Source of the DNA: Rhynchonema sp. JSB1_4
Lineage: Eukaryota > Nematoda > Chromadorea > Monhysterida > Xyalidae
Assembly: GCA_030248065.1 (NCBI GenBank)
Contig: JASAMV010006714.1
Coordinates: forward strand, 89,176-153,175
Length of the DNA stretch: 64,000 nt
Direction: 5' to 3'
In this document: positions 12,501-25,200 of the stretch, in pieces
Layout: each line of letters opens with the position of its first letter
How positions within the stretch are numbered: position 1 is the stretch's first letter
Program-made: the position numbers and the translations under genes
Notes under the pieces: generated by a model
Seen by the model: the letters and a program-made list of their open reading frames with translations, nothing else
Database searches by the model: none
Told to the model about the DNA's origin: nothing

Positions 12501-13843
12501 TTTTCTAGCGAGTTGTTAAGATCCCATATCAGACCCGCATCATGGGACCAACTTTGGCCGGGGTCATCACTGAAGGTCAAACTCCGTATATCGACGTATC
12601 TCGACAAAGTAAAAATTGGTCGAAAATTTTTTGAAAAAATGGGACAAAAAATTGATTTTCCGGGGAAAAATCAGGGAAAATCAAGGAAATTCAAGGTTTA
12701 AAAAAACGAAAAACGACCCAGGCGTTTTTTTTTGAAAAAAAAAAACGTCGTTTTTTTTAAGAAAAAACGCCGTCGTTTTTTTTTGCCCAACCCTGGTCTC
12801 GTCACGTCAACTCAGCCCTAATGCCAAATTGTAGCACTCGTTCAGGGCCGCTTGAGTTGACGAATGAACAATTAGCCCCATGCACAAAACGGCTAAATTG
12901 TGAAACATCACTATACATCCAGTATTTCTGGCTGGCTTGCAAACCAAACCAGATTGTCCGATCACTTTTGTTATCAGGCACATTGGCAAGAATACCGTTC
13001 AGACGATGGCAACAACACTCGTTCGCTAAAGGATCTACAAGTTATAGATCCAGGTACTGACAGTATGATTCTATCACCAACCGAGTTTGTCCAGACTTTG
13101 CTCGTACAGTTCGTTGACAGGCACACCAGATCGCAGTTTTGATTCGTTGGCAAATGCAAAATAATATCGGGGCGACAGACGGCTGACATAGCCCAACAGG
13201 GTTGCTTGCAGTTGAAGGGTGTTATTGGGCGTCTGAAAGAACGAAAATAATAATTTTTAAAATGTCCAACGTCTTATTCAATACCTTTAGATTAAGCATT
13301 TGGAGGTTTTTTAGAGAGTTCCGAGGAAAGCGTGAAACGGCCTCCGATGGGCATGGCAACACAATTCTCAGTAAGTTAGCACATTGTATAAATAAAATGA
13401 AGTTTGATCTGCATGCCTTCAATCTCTCTTTATCAAAATACTGTGATAGAATAGGAAAATCACCGAATGCGAATTGGCGCCATCCAATACCAATGTGACC
13501 CTCTGTCCCGAACTCAATAATCGTTGTTGATCACTATCCAATCGATACAATCGATAGTCGAGCACCGCAATCAATGTTGGATTGCCAATCGATATCGCGT
13601 CCATCAGCCAATCACCATACGGGGATACACGCACTTGACAGCACACTGGGTTGGGCGTGCGACGGCAGAACTGTGAAACATTAGGTATGTATAGGTTGAT
13701 TGTATTGAACTTGGTGAAGATAGGTTCAGATTGGTCTGTGAAAGACTGCGTCGTGCTGGCCGATGTTTCGTAGGCGGTATTCAAAGTAATCGGGAATTAG
13801 AAAAAAACGCAGGGCACGGGACGCAGCGAAAGGGCCCCCCCCA

Positions 13844-13880
<37 letters not shown>

Positions 13881-15194
13881 CCCACCCCCCCCCCCCCCCC
13901 CCCCTATATACGATTCGGCTTGTCAAACGAAGAAATTTCTGTCTTCAAGAGCTGCGTATACTCTGGCAATTCTTTTGGGAGAAACTTTTCAACCGCGCTG
14001 CCTGATCCGTAAAGCGCATTATGCGTGCACTGGCTACAGAAGTCACGTGACCGCTATAGCCATCATGTGCTTTACGGATCAGGCAACGCGTTTGAAAAGT
14101 TTCTCCCAAAAGAATTGTCAGAGTATATGTATAACAACTTGGAAAAACTTTGAATCATTCGGGGTACCTCCTTAGCTTTATGCGTCGTCTGAACGCACAT
14201 CTGGTCGTCTTCGGCGCACTCCTCCGCGCACCATCTGTCCTTGTGACACGCGCACGTGCATTTTGACTGCAACACCGGTATACCGAATTGATAATGCTGA
14301 TGTACGGGATACTCATGCCGCAGTGTGATGTAGCTGACTGTCAATAAGACCGGATCGGTTGATGTTTCAAGCCACATACACGCCGTACGATGCAGGTTGA
14401 GATGGACGTGTACAGTGCGTGTCCACAGCGTGTCGACGGTTATGTTGACTGGACCTGTTGTTTTTGTCTTGGTATAGTAAGTTTCTAATTTCGTTGCCTC
14501 ATGCATTTTTACAGACGCAGGAAACCTCCCGTTCGAAGTCGAGGCAGGCAACACACAGTTAACAAGCCACGCAGCTGACACACACAGCTTGTGTGACTGA
14601 AACGCCAACGAGCGAACTGACTTGTTAACTGTGTGTTGAGTTTATTCCCTGCCTCGGCTTCGAACGGGAATTTCCCTGCGTCTTTAAAAATGCATGAGGC
14701 AACGAAATTAGAAATTCACTATAAATGCGCATTGATTTTATGATATTGGTGGTGGTGGTGCTGGGAAGCACAGTCTGAATCTGCAAGGGTTCTTCACTCC
14801 ATGTGGTGGATGATTGCTATAAGGCGCACCCCTTGTCAAACTAACAGCGTGTATTGTCAGTTCAGTTCGTCCAATCCAAGGCCAAACCGGGAATGGCAAG
14901 GCAAGACCAACAAAGTCCGCACATACAGAACTGCCAATTTCAAATATAGGCTACAGGTACAAGTATACAGAGTTCCTTATTTCAGGCTGAATCTCCCAAC
15001 TAAACAATACCGTTATTGGTGGTCAGCACTTTCCACGACTGCACCCTGTTCGAGAGCATCTCAACTTGATGACATGTGACGGGAATCTTGGCCAACAGGT
15101 CGCGTTTGTAATCAGCCGGGATGGAGATTGAGTTTGTCAAGCATAAATGACTAAAACTTGATAGAACGACCAAAAGCAACATCTTGCTTGACAT
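9520..15194 (-). CDS. Type I membrane glycoprotein, candidate EFF-1/AFF-1-family cell fusogen
   Basis: Exons (minus): 15194-15011, 14454-14168, 13670-13491, 13232-13082, 12245-12093, 11995-11838, 10629-10544, 10476-10272, 10194-10086, 9821-9520; all phases agree, giving about 604 aa. Visible features: an N-terminal signal peptide (MSSKMLLLVVLSSFSHLCLT); a beta-rich ectodomain with a Cys cluster around residues 127-145 (CTCACHKDRWCAEEC); a CGAAC motif before the stem; an FNPSSWTDG membrane-proximal motif; one TM helix around 534-553 (LILVLTLLLILILI); and a His-rich tail of about 50 residues. Length, topology, Cys-cluster position and the NPxxW stem fit the FF family (C. elegans EFF-1, AFF-1), which merges plasma membranes with a class II fusion fold. 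The match is by pattern from memory; another secreted Cys-rich receptor remains possible. Its introns hold four MITEs and a poly-C tract. Confidence 0.6.
11036..11205. mobile_element. 'CAGTGGTCAA' MITE, copy 1
   Basis: Ends TACAGTGGTCAA-like and TTGACCACTGTA form inverted repeats inside an intron of the fusogen-like gene. It shares CTCGCGC(T/G)CACTCGGG and GCTGTGAGTTGAC with the copy at 16265-16418. A fragment lies near 18060-18160. TA flanks at the ends suggest a Tc1/mariner-type target. Confidence 0.65.
11245..11568. mobile_element. Palindromic TA-target MITE, copy B
   Basis: Begins TAGTCCGTCCATCAGCTCATG and ends with its near-complement. TA dinucleotides flank both sides. The internal arms match copies A and C. 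It sits in the large intron between the sixth (11995-11838) and seventh (10629-10544) exons of the fusogen-like gene. Confidence 0.8.
12335..12795. mobile_element. hAT-like MITE, CAGGGTTGGGC family, copy 1
   Basis: TIR CAGGGTTGGGCAAAAAACG at the left and its complement at the right. Flanked by a perfect 8-bp duplication GTCTCGTC (12327-12334 and 12796-12803), the hAT signature. The subterminal regions are runs of the phrase AAAACGTTTTTT-type sequence. It inserted into an intron. A close copy is at 61107-61620. Confidence 0.9.
13846..13904. repeat. Poly-C tract
   Basis: About 58 nearly pure C residues, broken by single G and A bases, in an intron of the fusogen-like gene. Such runs are prone to slippage and assembly error, and the G-rich strand can form quadruplex structure. 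Confidence 0.9.
13956..14127. mobile_element. Fold-back MITE with 35-45 bp arms
   Basis: CAATTCTTTTGGGAGAAAC and CCTGATCCGTAAAGC on the left have near-perfect complements at the right (14070-14127). The spacer is short. The element lies in the intron between the second and third exons of the fusogen-like gene. Confidence 0.8.
14473..14723. mobile_element. Fold-back MITE with about 100-bp arms
   Basis: The left arm (GTTTCTAATTTCGTTGCCTC, then GAAGTCGAGGCAGG, then CACACAGTTAACAAG) is mirrored at 14618-14723. It sits in the first intron of the fusogen-like gene, ending about 19 bases upstream of the second exon. Confidence 0.8.
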
Positions 15195-15888
15195 GAGACT
15201 GTTTCTTTTTGCTTTTTGGTAGTTTTGTCGGTTTATGGCGCTTAAACGACACAGCTATCTACATTGACCGGCTATTTAGGTGTGTGATGTCAGTTTAAGG
15301 GTCCAAACGCATCAAAAATTTATTGTTGAATTATACACGTCTGGTCACAACTTGTGATGCAGTCATTTCATTTACTGAACACTGACATCGCGCCAACAAT
15401 TCGGTTCATGAATTTTCAAGCGATAAATGCTGCACTGTTACTGTTTATCGTTTGTTTCGGGTTCCTTAAGATGGCCAGAAATTTTGACACTGACGATGAG
15501 CCTAAATGGGTTAATCTATACGTGAGGCATGGTATCATGCGACCGAGAAGAAAAAATCAAGGCGTCTGAGTGGTATTGGTTCCAATAATTAAATCCAGTG
15601 ACAATGTATCTTATGATTGGTTCGATTGCAGCAAAAACCACATTGACCAGGAGACGACTTTGTCCAGTAAAGCATTCGTATGTCATCTGTTTCAAAATAT
15701 ACGTGGTATATCACGGCTGGCAAAGAGTAAAATTGTTCAAGGTTTGAACGGCGTGGTGGTAAAGGTGCAATTTTGATCTCAATTTCAACTGCCCGCTAAT
15801 ATACAATAAATAATGAAATAAGTCAACTATACTTGATGAACAAAGAAATATTATTGTGAAATAAGAAAAAACAGAAACCGTCGCCAGC
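15195..15888. other. Spacer between fusogen-like and globin genes
   Basis: AT-rich. It should contain the globin 3' UTR and the promoter of the fusogen-like gene. Two plus-strand frames of about 70 codons (15354-15569, 15570-15776) have no recognisable feature. Confidence 0.4.
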
Positions 15889-17370
15889 TCAAGGCAGTCC
15901 CATTTCATCACTTTTCGTCTTGTAATGGCCCATCCATTGTTTGTCAAGCACATCCCACGCCGCTTTTTGTTCGTCGGTCAACGGTGCACCGATCATTTTC
16001 TCCACGTAGCCTTGGAACAACGTGAAGAATAGCTGGGCAAGTAAAACGAGGAAATGTTTCAAATGTATAGAATTAAGCTGATGTTTCAAACGTGCAGAAT
16101 TAGTCAATCTACTTAATCCAAAGCACAGTTTTTGGCCTTTTATATTCACCGTGCCTCTTACTCTACACCGTATGGTGCGAAAATTCCTGGTCTCCTCGAC
16201 CAGGTCAGGTATGTGTGTACTTCGAAGGTGGTATACTGCGCAGTCAATGACACCGGCATATATTACAGTGGTCAACTCAAGTGATCGAATCAAATCGGCA
16301 ACTGACATTGTACAGTCGTCAGCTCACCCCGCCCCGAATGCCATGCATTATTTCTCGCGCGCACTCGGGGCTGCTGTGAGTTGACGAAGTGATTTGACCA
16401 CTTAAGTTGACCACTGTAGCATCAGCCACAATACCACCGAAAGCGGTAAGAGTTCACAGAATGAACAGCTTCGAGCCAGCCCACCTTGATTGTGTCGAAC
16501 GGAATCTTGAACTGTCTGTGTTTCATCGGTCCAATTTCATAGACGTAATGTTTCAGCAGCTCATCGTGATGCATCAGCTCGACAGACACGTGGACGGACG
16601 TGAGCAAGCGAGTGCCCTGTAGGGTAAAGAGTATGAATCTGTATTTCTTTTATTTATTTTTTATTTGAGTTTTTGCACCTCCAGTGCCAGGTGAATGCAA
16701 ACGCCCGCAGGCAATCTGCAGAAATATTCGCGCTGATAGTCGCCCCAGGCTTGGAAAAATAGGCTAACACCAATGTTGTCAACGCGCCTGCCTCTGTTTT
16801 CTGTGAACGCAGCAGCTTAATGTCTGTAGTCGTCACCTTACCGACACTTGATATCCAGTATTATAGCAACCGTGTGTGTGTTCATTTCTTCCAGCTCATT
16901 GCGGGTTGCTGTCGTCGGCTCTTGCATAGCAGACACCCAGCCAGCGTTTGCGCGAATGACAGGCAGTTGGGTTGACAACAATAGTGTTAGCCGACAGCAC
17001 CAACACACAAAAAACCCAACAAAAACAAAAAAAACAAAAAACAAAAAAAAAAAAAAAAACAAAAAAAAAAAAATACCGCCTCCCGGAGTTTCTATCGAAA
17101 AAAAACAAGGTAATATACCTGCTTCTGAAACCGTTCGCTCTTGTGTATCTCAGCGACGTCCTGCTTCTCGGCGCCTTTGAAGTACTTACGCAAATCCGGC
17201 GCCACCGTGAACAGGCTGAAACGAATTATCAGCATCCTTCTTCTTTAGAAGAAGGCTCATTTAGTAGTTTAACATACTAACTGATGGTAGAACGCCGTGG
17301 CATTAGCGCTGTTCACCGGAATCTTGTCCAGCTGCTCGCGAAGACATTTCTGTGCGTCCGTAGTGTTCAT
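15889..17370 (-). CDS. Globin (single-domain, intracellular, nematode-like)
   Basis: Exons (minus): 17370-17282, 17215-17119, 16616-16485, 16032-15889; phases 2, 0, 0; 153 aa, the usual globin length. No signal peptide. The B-C region reads LFTVAPDLRKYF. The E helix has FQKQG, putting glutamine (Q62) at the distal E7 site, as in many nematode globins. The proximal F8 histidine is H95 in MKHRQF. The H helix ends AAWDVLDKQWMGHYKTK. With both haem-face residues present, it should bind haem and O2 or NO; the physiological role is unknown. Neighbours are unrelated minus-strand genes. Its introns contain a MITE (16265-16418) and an A-rich tract. Confidence 0.86.
16265..16418. mobile_element. 'CAGTGGTCAA' MITE, copy 2
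   Basis: ACAGTGGTCAACTCAAGTGAT at the left is mirrored by CACTTAAGTTGACCACTGT at the right. Homologous to 11036-11205. It lies in the last intron of the globin gene. Confidence 0.65.
17010..17073. repeat. A-rich (AAAAC)n tract
   Basis: CAACAAAAACAAAAAAAACA followed by long A runs, inside the second globin intron. It may be the 3' tail of a retrotransposed copy or a simple microsatellite. Confidence 0.8.
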
Positions 17371-19205
17371 GTTTTCTCTCTTTCTACGTGTATTATACTA
17401 GGTAGAAGTCAAAATGGTCTGAAAAGTTAATTTGTTCACAAATGAAAGCCAGAGCATGGGATGACGATTGGCACAAACGCTGAGACAACAACACTAAGTA
17501 ATGGCTGCGAGAACTTGCAGTAACAAAGTTTTGTGTTAAAAAATTAAAATTAAAAAAAGAATTTTTCAAAAATCTGACTACGCAGGTTTCGCAGGGTGTT
17601 CGAGACATTTGTGCTCCCCACTTGTCAGTCGAACAACTACATAAACGGAACCAACTAAGCAGCAACCGGAAATTTCCATATCAATTTTATATTCTGGTAG
17701 GTTAAGAATTATTATAGTTCATTCTGAGATGTGAAGGTAACAAAACTTAGGGGAGCGCACTGTCAGTCTAATTACACTAAAAGCATGCAATCTGACGATA
17801 AATGGTACGACATTTTTAGGAATGGCAAAAACTACGATGCTCCCGGGTTTCTATTCGGTTTATTTATCAACCAGTTTCTGCTGTACTGCGGTCCTGTTTG
17901 TCAGCCTTTATGCTGTGCACGTGTGCACCCAGGCAGCGTGCTGAGATGGCAACTCATGTAGAGCCTACTCATGCTGAGTGTGAGACAGGGCCATACATTC
18001 CGCCACTCAAGCAAGACTAAGAAACTTCCGGCACAGTAAATTAATCGGCTGATTGTTTAGTGGTCAACTGAAGTCGTCAACTTCTGGTCGTCAGCCCATG
18101 CAGACCTGAAAGAGCGCGATAAATACATACATAATTCAAGCTAGTAGGCGTGGGTTGACGACAGGAATATAAACCCATTAATCATGCGTCGCATCAGACC
18201 CGGTTAGAATCATACACGCGCGCGGGTGCGCAACAGGTTGGAATGGAGTCAGACATGTCATAAAATAACGATTCCCCACGTGAAAACCAACTTGCTTAGG
18301 GCGAACTTAGGTTAAATCCGGAAGCCGGAAATAATTTGCACACAAAAATACAAAACACCACCGAATTTCCGGAAAACGCAGAAATTTACACAAAAAAACT
18401 CCAAAATTCCCCGTCCCCCAACCAACTTGCTTACATCGCGCGTGCTAAAGTTCTGGACCAGATTCAACATGTGGCTTCTCAACCCGCTGAAGTACAGTAG
18501 CTATTGGCTATGCCAATTCCTGTCACACGCGATGCCCAATAATTACCGAAGTCATCATGGTCTATGCAAACACGGGACTTCTTCAGCAACCGGAAAACCA
18601 TAGATTTTCTGCGTTGCCGGTCTCTTAAAGCAATAGCAACTGTCACCGCGAAAAGTAAACTATCGGGCATGTTTCTGTTTGCTTGTTTCTATTTTTCGCA
18701 TCTGCTTATCAAGTTGGAGGCACACCGCATTGTTTTTGACCGAAAATGATAAGCACAAGTAAAACGCATATGTACACATTGTATTGCAAAAAAATGCATA
18801 ATGATAAAATTAAACGATTACGTGCGTTTCTATTCGACCATCAGTGCGCTATACCAGATGAGGCGCATCGATGACCCATTGTCCTATTTTCGTTTTGTCA
18901 TTGACAAATGTTATCAAAAAACCACCTTTTAAAAAGGATCATAATGTGCCGCACAGCAGAAAAACGGTGTCCTCACGCAAGTGTGCCGTGTCGTAATCTC
19001 TTGGCGCTGGCAGAAAGGTGTTTTCACTACAGTTCGTATTGTACGCCAATGAAAGAAACACGTTCTTGGCAGTTCAGCAAGATTTTATCACGAAATTTTC
19101 TGGCATGTGAAAGGCAACAAAGGCCATAATTTCATCTGAAACCAAATCGCAACGACAAAACTTAACAAATAATAACATCAACAAATAACAATCGACAAGA
19201 TCATG
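17371..19205. other. Spacer between globin and UTP4 genes
   Basis: No supported exon. It contains a fragment of the CAGTGGTCAA MITE near 18060-18160 and short scattered frames. The first part should be the globin promoter and the last part the UTP4 3' UTR. Confidence 0.4.
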
Positions 19206-22200
19206 TTATCCCAATCCAAATTTCTTCAGTTTGATCGCCGGAGGTAGTTCAGTCAACCTCTGTTCTTCCGTATACTCAATGCACAACAGTGCATTCGCAC
19301 GTGAAACATCAGGCAACACACACGCGTAGACCAGGTGCTTGAAACGGTCCGTGGTTTTGACTTCATTGGTGGTCTGCAGAATAAACATGGATTTTTTCGT
19401 TTTTATTCTATTTATTTTGGATTTCTTTTCTTTCAAATTTTTTCTTTTTCTTAAACTGAGAACCAGCGTATCAATGATGGCTAAAACTATAGTTGCGTAT
19501 TTTTCGCGCAAAATATATTTTGAAAAAAAACCGTTTTTTTCAAACAATTTTCCAGTACTTAAGGACACCCATGCTCCAAAAACGCCTATTTTGGAGAAAA
19601 TCTTGTCGGGAAACGGCCTGAAACAGGCTAAAATGCACTTGGAGATTAAAAAGTGCTCATTTTGAACTGCTTAGCACCGATTTACATTGGTTTTGACAAC
19701 ATCCTTTCACAACCTTTGAAAATAGCTCGGAAATTTTTGGAAAAAGACCGTTTTTTCCCAAAAAGTTGCCACTTGGAAACATTTCCGGAAAAATAAAAAC
19801 GTATTTTTCCGGCCCTTGGAAAAAAACGGTTTTTTTCGGTTTTTTTTTTCGAAAAAAAAACGGTTTTTTTCCGGCCCGCAAGTATAGCTAAAACTGCACG
19901 CTTACTTCATGCGTGACTCAAAACATTTATTCGTCATGATTTAACATTGGCAGCCTCTCTCATTGTCCCATGATCTACTGGAGCCGGCCATTTTCAGTCA
20001 GTATTCACCATAAACACAGAAAGAATGGTTCTCAGGAAATTGGAGAAATTAGCGTCCAACAATATTCGCTTAGCAATGCTCATAAACGGTTTCACTACGG
20101 TCACACACAATAAGCAGAGTGCACTGTAAACTGCGAAACAATCGACCAACCAGACTCCAAAACGCGGCCAGTTGTGTCGAATATATGAGAATGTGTCGAT
20201 CACTCTGCGACCAATCAACGCCGATCGCCGGCAGCTGTGATTGGCTGGACACGAACACGTCAGCCAATGAGCGATTCAGGGTTGGCGTCATCTGTGCGAT
20301 GTGGGATTATGTGATTTTTTGTCACGTCTTGGTCAACTTGAATATATGGCGTTATCCACAGTAAAATTAAGCCAACGTGCCAATTGGAATCTGAAGCACA
20401 ATCCGCATTTCATGCTTGTAAATCGATTGGGAGCCCTATTTTCGTTCCCCATAGAGTTCTAATTACGAGGTTAAAAGCAGAATGGGGCCAAAATGTCGTT
20501 CACTGATCGGACCATGACGGAGACTGTACCATTTACGCGAGCCTTTTTCAACACACCATTTCCGTTTGCAAATCCACCGAATACACCAATATTCGCTGAT
20601 CCCCATACAAGCAGCAGACATTGGTGGTGTTGCGCGATTCCATCCAACAGAACGAGATCGGGATGGCTGAACGATGTTGGCTGATGCTGTGACCGGGCTG
20701 TAAGATTTTTGTTGGGTTTTATTATGGAGGTGTTCGTGGCGTATTTGTGACTGGTGCGAGATCAGTCCAACACGCAACAAAATGCACCTTGGCACTGTGA
20801 AAATTTGTATTTTTTTCGGTTTCAATAGAATCTTATTCCAAGCACTCGTACAACCTGGCATGCGGTTGCGCAAGCGCAAGCGGATTGAAAGATTTACAAA
20901 AAATAATAATAACAAAACAGTGACTAAAGTAACTGAAAATCTGCTCACCGTTTCAATAGCGATGTCATAATTGCGTCGTACACAAAGCAACAAGTCTGGT
21001 TTGGTGGGATGCGCCAGAATACGACGATAACTCCTGCGATGGTTGGAACCTAAAATCTAAATGTTTCAATGCGCGCGTAACATCTAACTCAGAGAATAAG
21101 AGTAGCTCAATGTTACAGCCCAGAGGTGAAAACTTTCTAATAAAAAATATCCAAATTAACCTTGCTGAAACGGTTCCAATTTGCAAGTAACATTCTCAAT
21201 CGCCAATCTTTGCAACACACCATCACTATCGACCAGGTAAAGCACGTATTGGTCTGAATGAAAAGAAAGAGAAAATTTCAAAACAAACGTAAGAGAAAAT
21301 GAGCTCAAAATATCGAACCTGAATCAGGCACATGAGTGAAGGACAAACTTCGAGCGCAAGGTAATCGTTCGTGCGTCACACATTTGACTGGATTGATGCT
21401 GGGGGTCTGCGAGAGGAGAGAAAATGAAGTAAACACTCTGCAACACACATTCACATCGGAAGAACTTTTGATACGGTGCGAAATGAAACCACGTGATCTG
21501 TTCGTTGCAGTCTTGCCTGGTCGGGGTCAAGTCAAGCTAGTGAGTTCTCGTACGTGGTATTTCGAGATTTACTGATGCTAGTGATTCCAACTAGCCTAAA
21601 AAGTTGTTCCCGGGACCAATAAACATAACATACAAAAAGAAGCGAACACATAAGACATCCCTGGTCACAAGTCGGCAATCGTGACATCGGCACTTCTCTG
21701 ACCGCAAAATGTCACAGCGCAGGGCAGGGAAAGGGAACGCACTCCGGTTTCAACTACCGCAGTAATCGATCCGGTCATTGATCAGGATAAGGTCACTAAA
21801 ATAAACCATAAACCACCCACCGAATTATCATCCATGAGCACCCTAATCACCCTTGTCGTGTCCGTGGTGCTGTAGGCAATGTATCGTGCATCGTCAGTGA
21901 TGGCAGCCACACAAATGTACGCATTGCGACGCGATTGAATCGACGCCAGTTTGATGGGCAGATCGCGAATCGGCATCGACACTCGGTCTCGGTCTGTGGA
22001 ATAGAATGTATTCAGAGACTTTTCAGGCCCGGAAGTCCAGGCCCGACCTTCTCAGGCCCAGTTTTTCAGGCCCGGCCGATTCAGGCCCAGCCTATGTGAC
22101 CCATTTATAGGCTTAAGCTTAGGCTCCAGCCGGGCCTGAACCTATGCCCGGGGACTGAACCGTCGCACAATAAATGGAATTGGGGAGGGATGCATTTTGG

Positions 22201-25200
22201 GGTCACCACGTGGCCATCTGGTGCATTGCGACGATGACCTGGTGCACCGCCCGTCTGAGAAGGCAGGTAAAAACGACGGGCGTCCAAAAACGCTGCACAA
22301 TGTAAAATGGTCAACATTTTTGCTCGATTGCTGAGCCCCAATTTGCCGTCCTCAAGTTTACCACTGAATCTTAGCAAAATATTGGTCTCTCTTTCTTTAC
22401 TGAAAAACATGACTGGTCTCGGTCATGTTATTTCCAAGAAGAGGATTCTAGTTACATCTACACATCGTTGGATAAACTTTTTGTGAAAATAAAAATTGCA
22501 CCCGGACAAGCAACCTGGTTTCGATTCAACTTGTGCGGCTGCACCAAGTTTCCACAATTCCAAATGGGCGTCATATCTAAACAGCACCATGTGAGACCGC
22601 CGGGCCACCAAACATGAATCGGCCTGAAAATACGAAAAAATGTTCAAAAGAAGATATTTTACCAAACGCAGTTTTGTTTGACGAGTCATCAAAAAAGCAA
22701 AACACCTGAGAGTCCCCAATGTTCCATCAACAAGTGGACAAGAAACGCCCAAAACGTAGGGCGGGGATTCAAAATCTATTTTGAAAACTCAAACTCCATC
22801 TCAACTAACGGGGAACCAAAAAAACACTCCGAAAAAGAGCCAATAAACCAACCGCGTCCAAATTGTTGTAGCTTAATCGCAGTTTCTCAGGCGGACTCGA
22901 TGTCAGCCCAATGCACCCATCCACCCCGGCGCTGAACAATGTGTCCATGTAGGTCAACATGGTGCGTACATCGTGACTGTGCACATTGTGACGTTCGGCC
23001 GACGGCCGCCACGTGCGTGTCGACGGTGCGAAGACCACTACGTGCGGGTCGACGCCCGACGCGTATATATGCGTTTGCTGAAACATTAGTTGGTCGGGAA
23101 TGCGAACCACGCGTGTTTGCAGTGCGTCGCGTCACCACCATTACAGAGACTCTGAGACTCTGAGACTCACTACAGAGATGGTAGTCGCACACTGTACTCC
23201 ATAAAGATTAGAAATGTGGAAAGACTTATGCAATGGATCTCATGACTGATGATGACCCGGATGCATTGTGACATATACAGTACAGTCTCGTGATAGGGTC
23301 CGAAACTATATATGCAGCTGTGGACTACTCTATTATTATAAATATTGCTCACATTTATAAAACTAAATAAAACACTGCTATACACTCCTTTTAGCCAACA
23401 ACCAGTTGGCGGACAAGAAACTGCGTGTGTTCTCAAAAACCCATCCAGAAACCAAACCCAAAAAGTACCTGATCGGCACACACAGCCAGCACATCAGCCG
23501 CGTGCATTTGATGACTCTGAAACGGAATAAAAGAGAAAATACAGCAAAGCAAATACAAAAATGAAACATCACCATGAAAACAACAAACCGTGTTCAATGT
23601 GCAGGTCTTTGTGTCCCAGATGCTGATTTTACCGCGCGAATCACCGGCACATAATAAATCCGGGTGCTTTGGTATGAAACAGACCGACCTGTGTGGCGAG
23701 TTCGGGCAATCGATTACTATGTGAATTTGGCGACACGAAAATTAAGGGTGGCGGCTTTTCTGCACTTTTGAGATAAAATATCACGATGCACCCTTATTTA
23801 TGATGATGTGAATATGGACGGTAAACGGCATCTCCAATCAGTACAAGGAAGATCGTTGTGTTTTGTCATCGTGACTTTATGTTAGTGTATTGCACTGGAT
23901 AAAAACAAACAAACTGAAATCACTTACGAGTGGCGACAGCATATTTATGGCAGTAAGTCCGACTGTAAACTCAAACACAGAGGTTAACTACAAAGAGACC
24001 AGACTGTACCAGACGTGTGCCAATGGACGAGGATGAAACATCACCCACACACTCACCAAACGACGGTGTGCGTGTGCGGCGAGTCGCGATCGATATCGAT
24101 TCGCTGCGCGTTGATCGATCGATCAGCAGTGTTGGTAACGTGATCAATCACATGGATCGCATCGATCGATCCCACCGCCAGACGATCGCTAATTGATGGA
24201 TGCCAGCAGACGCTCAGCACGCGACGATCTGTGAATCGGTGATTGGAAATGTGAAAAGGACATTGATTTTTTTAATTTTTGCCGATGTGCAGGTCGAACT
24301 TGGTAATCGGATTGGTTATGCGTTGCTCGCGCCACATTTTGTGCTCAGGCAGGATATTTGAGATCTAAGATGTTTAGAATGGAAAATGGAGATGACATTT
24401 TTTCGATGTCCAAGTTTTCCATGGCGAGTTTTCGATATGACGCATGCATACCGGAAACTGGAAACGAAGCGAAACATTTCCTGTGGCGGTCAAGTTATGA
24501 TACATGACAAACATTTTCTGCGCTGGTAAAATGTCGGTCGCTGATTGGTCAGATTTTATCCAAAAAATGCTTCGCTTCATTTCCATTTTCCAGTATGCGT
24601 GTAGTCATACCGGAAAATGGAAACGGAAAACTTGTAAGTAGAAAAAATTTTCATTTCCAGTTTCCATTATGACTACACGCGCCGTAACAGTGATGCCGCT
24701 AATTTCGACCAGCATAGCGATGGAAACAGCTGCCACGCTCAGCGAAACAGGAGCATCAATGGAGATTTTTATTGAATATCTCGACTTATCCGTGGTTCAA
24801 AAAATTGCGCCAGCAACACGATACCAGCCTATTCGATACCGGTACCAGTAGTTGCCAGAAACGGTTTGATGACTAACTATAATGTGCAATGATAGCTTAC
24901 AATCGAAAACCTGTCACATGGCACTTACTGAAACTGAGCGGGATCATGCGCGTAATCGTGGGTTTTTCATTCTTCGCAATGGTCACCAACGCCACTGAGC
25001 TGTTGTCGAGACCGCACTGAAATCAATATGCAAGGTGAAACAATATGAAGCACATCAGAATGAAGTAAATGTGTCACTTACAGCAAGTAAGGTTTGATCT
25101 TCGCTCGCGGCAGCGCACCAAATTGGACAGGCGGCCAGTTGCGCGGAGAACTAAAACGAACGTGCGCCAACAAAATAATATGATCACAATCAGTTAAACC

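Noticed and set aside
16838..17180. Phe-rich and Lys-rich frames around 17.0 kb
   Set aside because: They translate the A-rich tract of a globin intron.
23930..23962. Possible extra UTP4 exon
   Set aside because: The flanking exons (24057 and 23688) join directly in frame and restore a conserved Trp. The extra piece would break phase.
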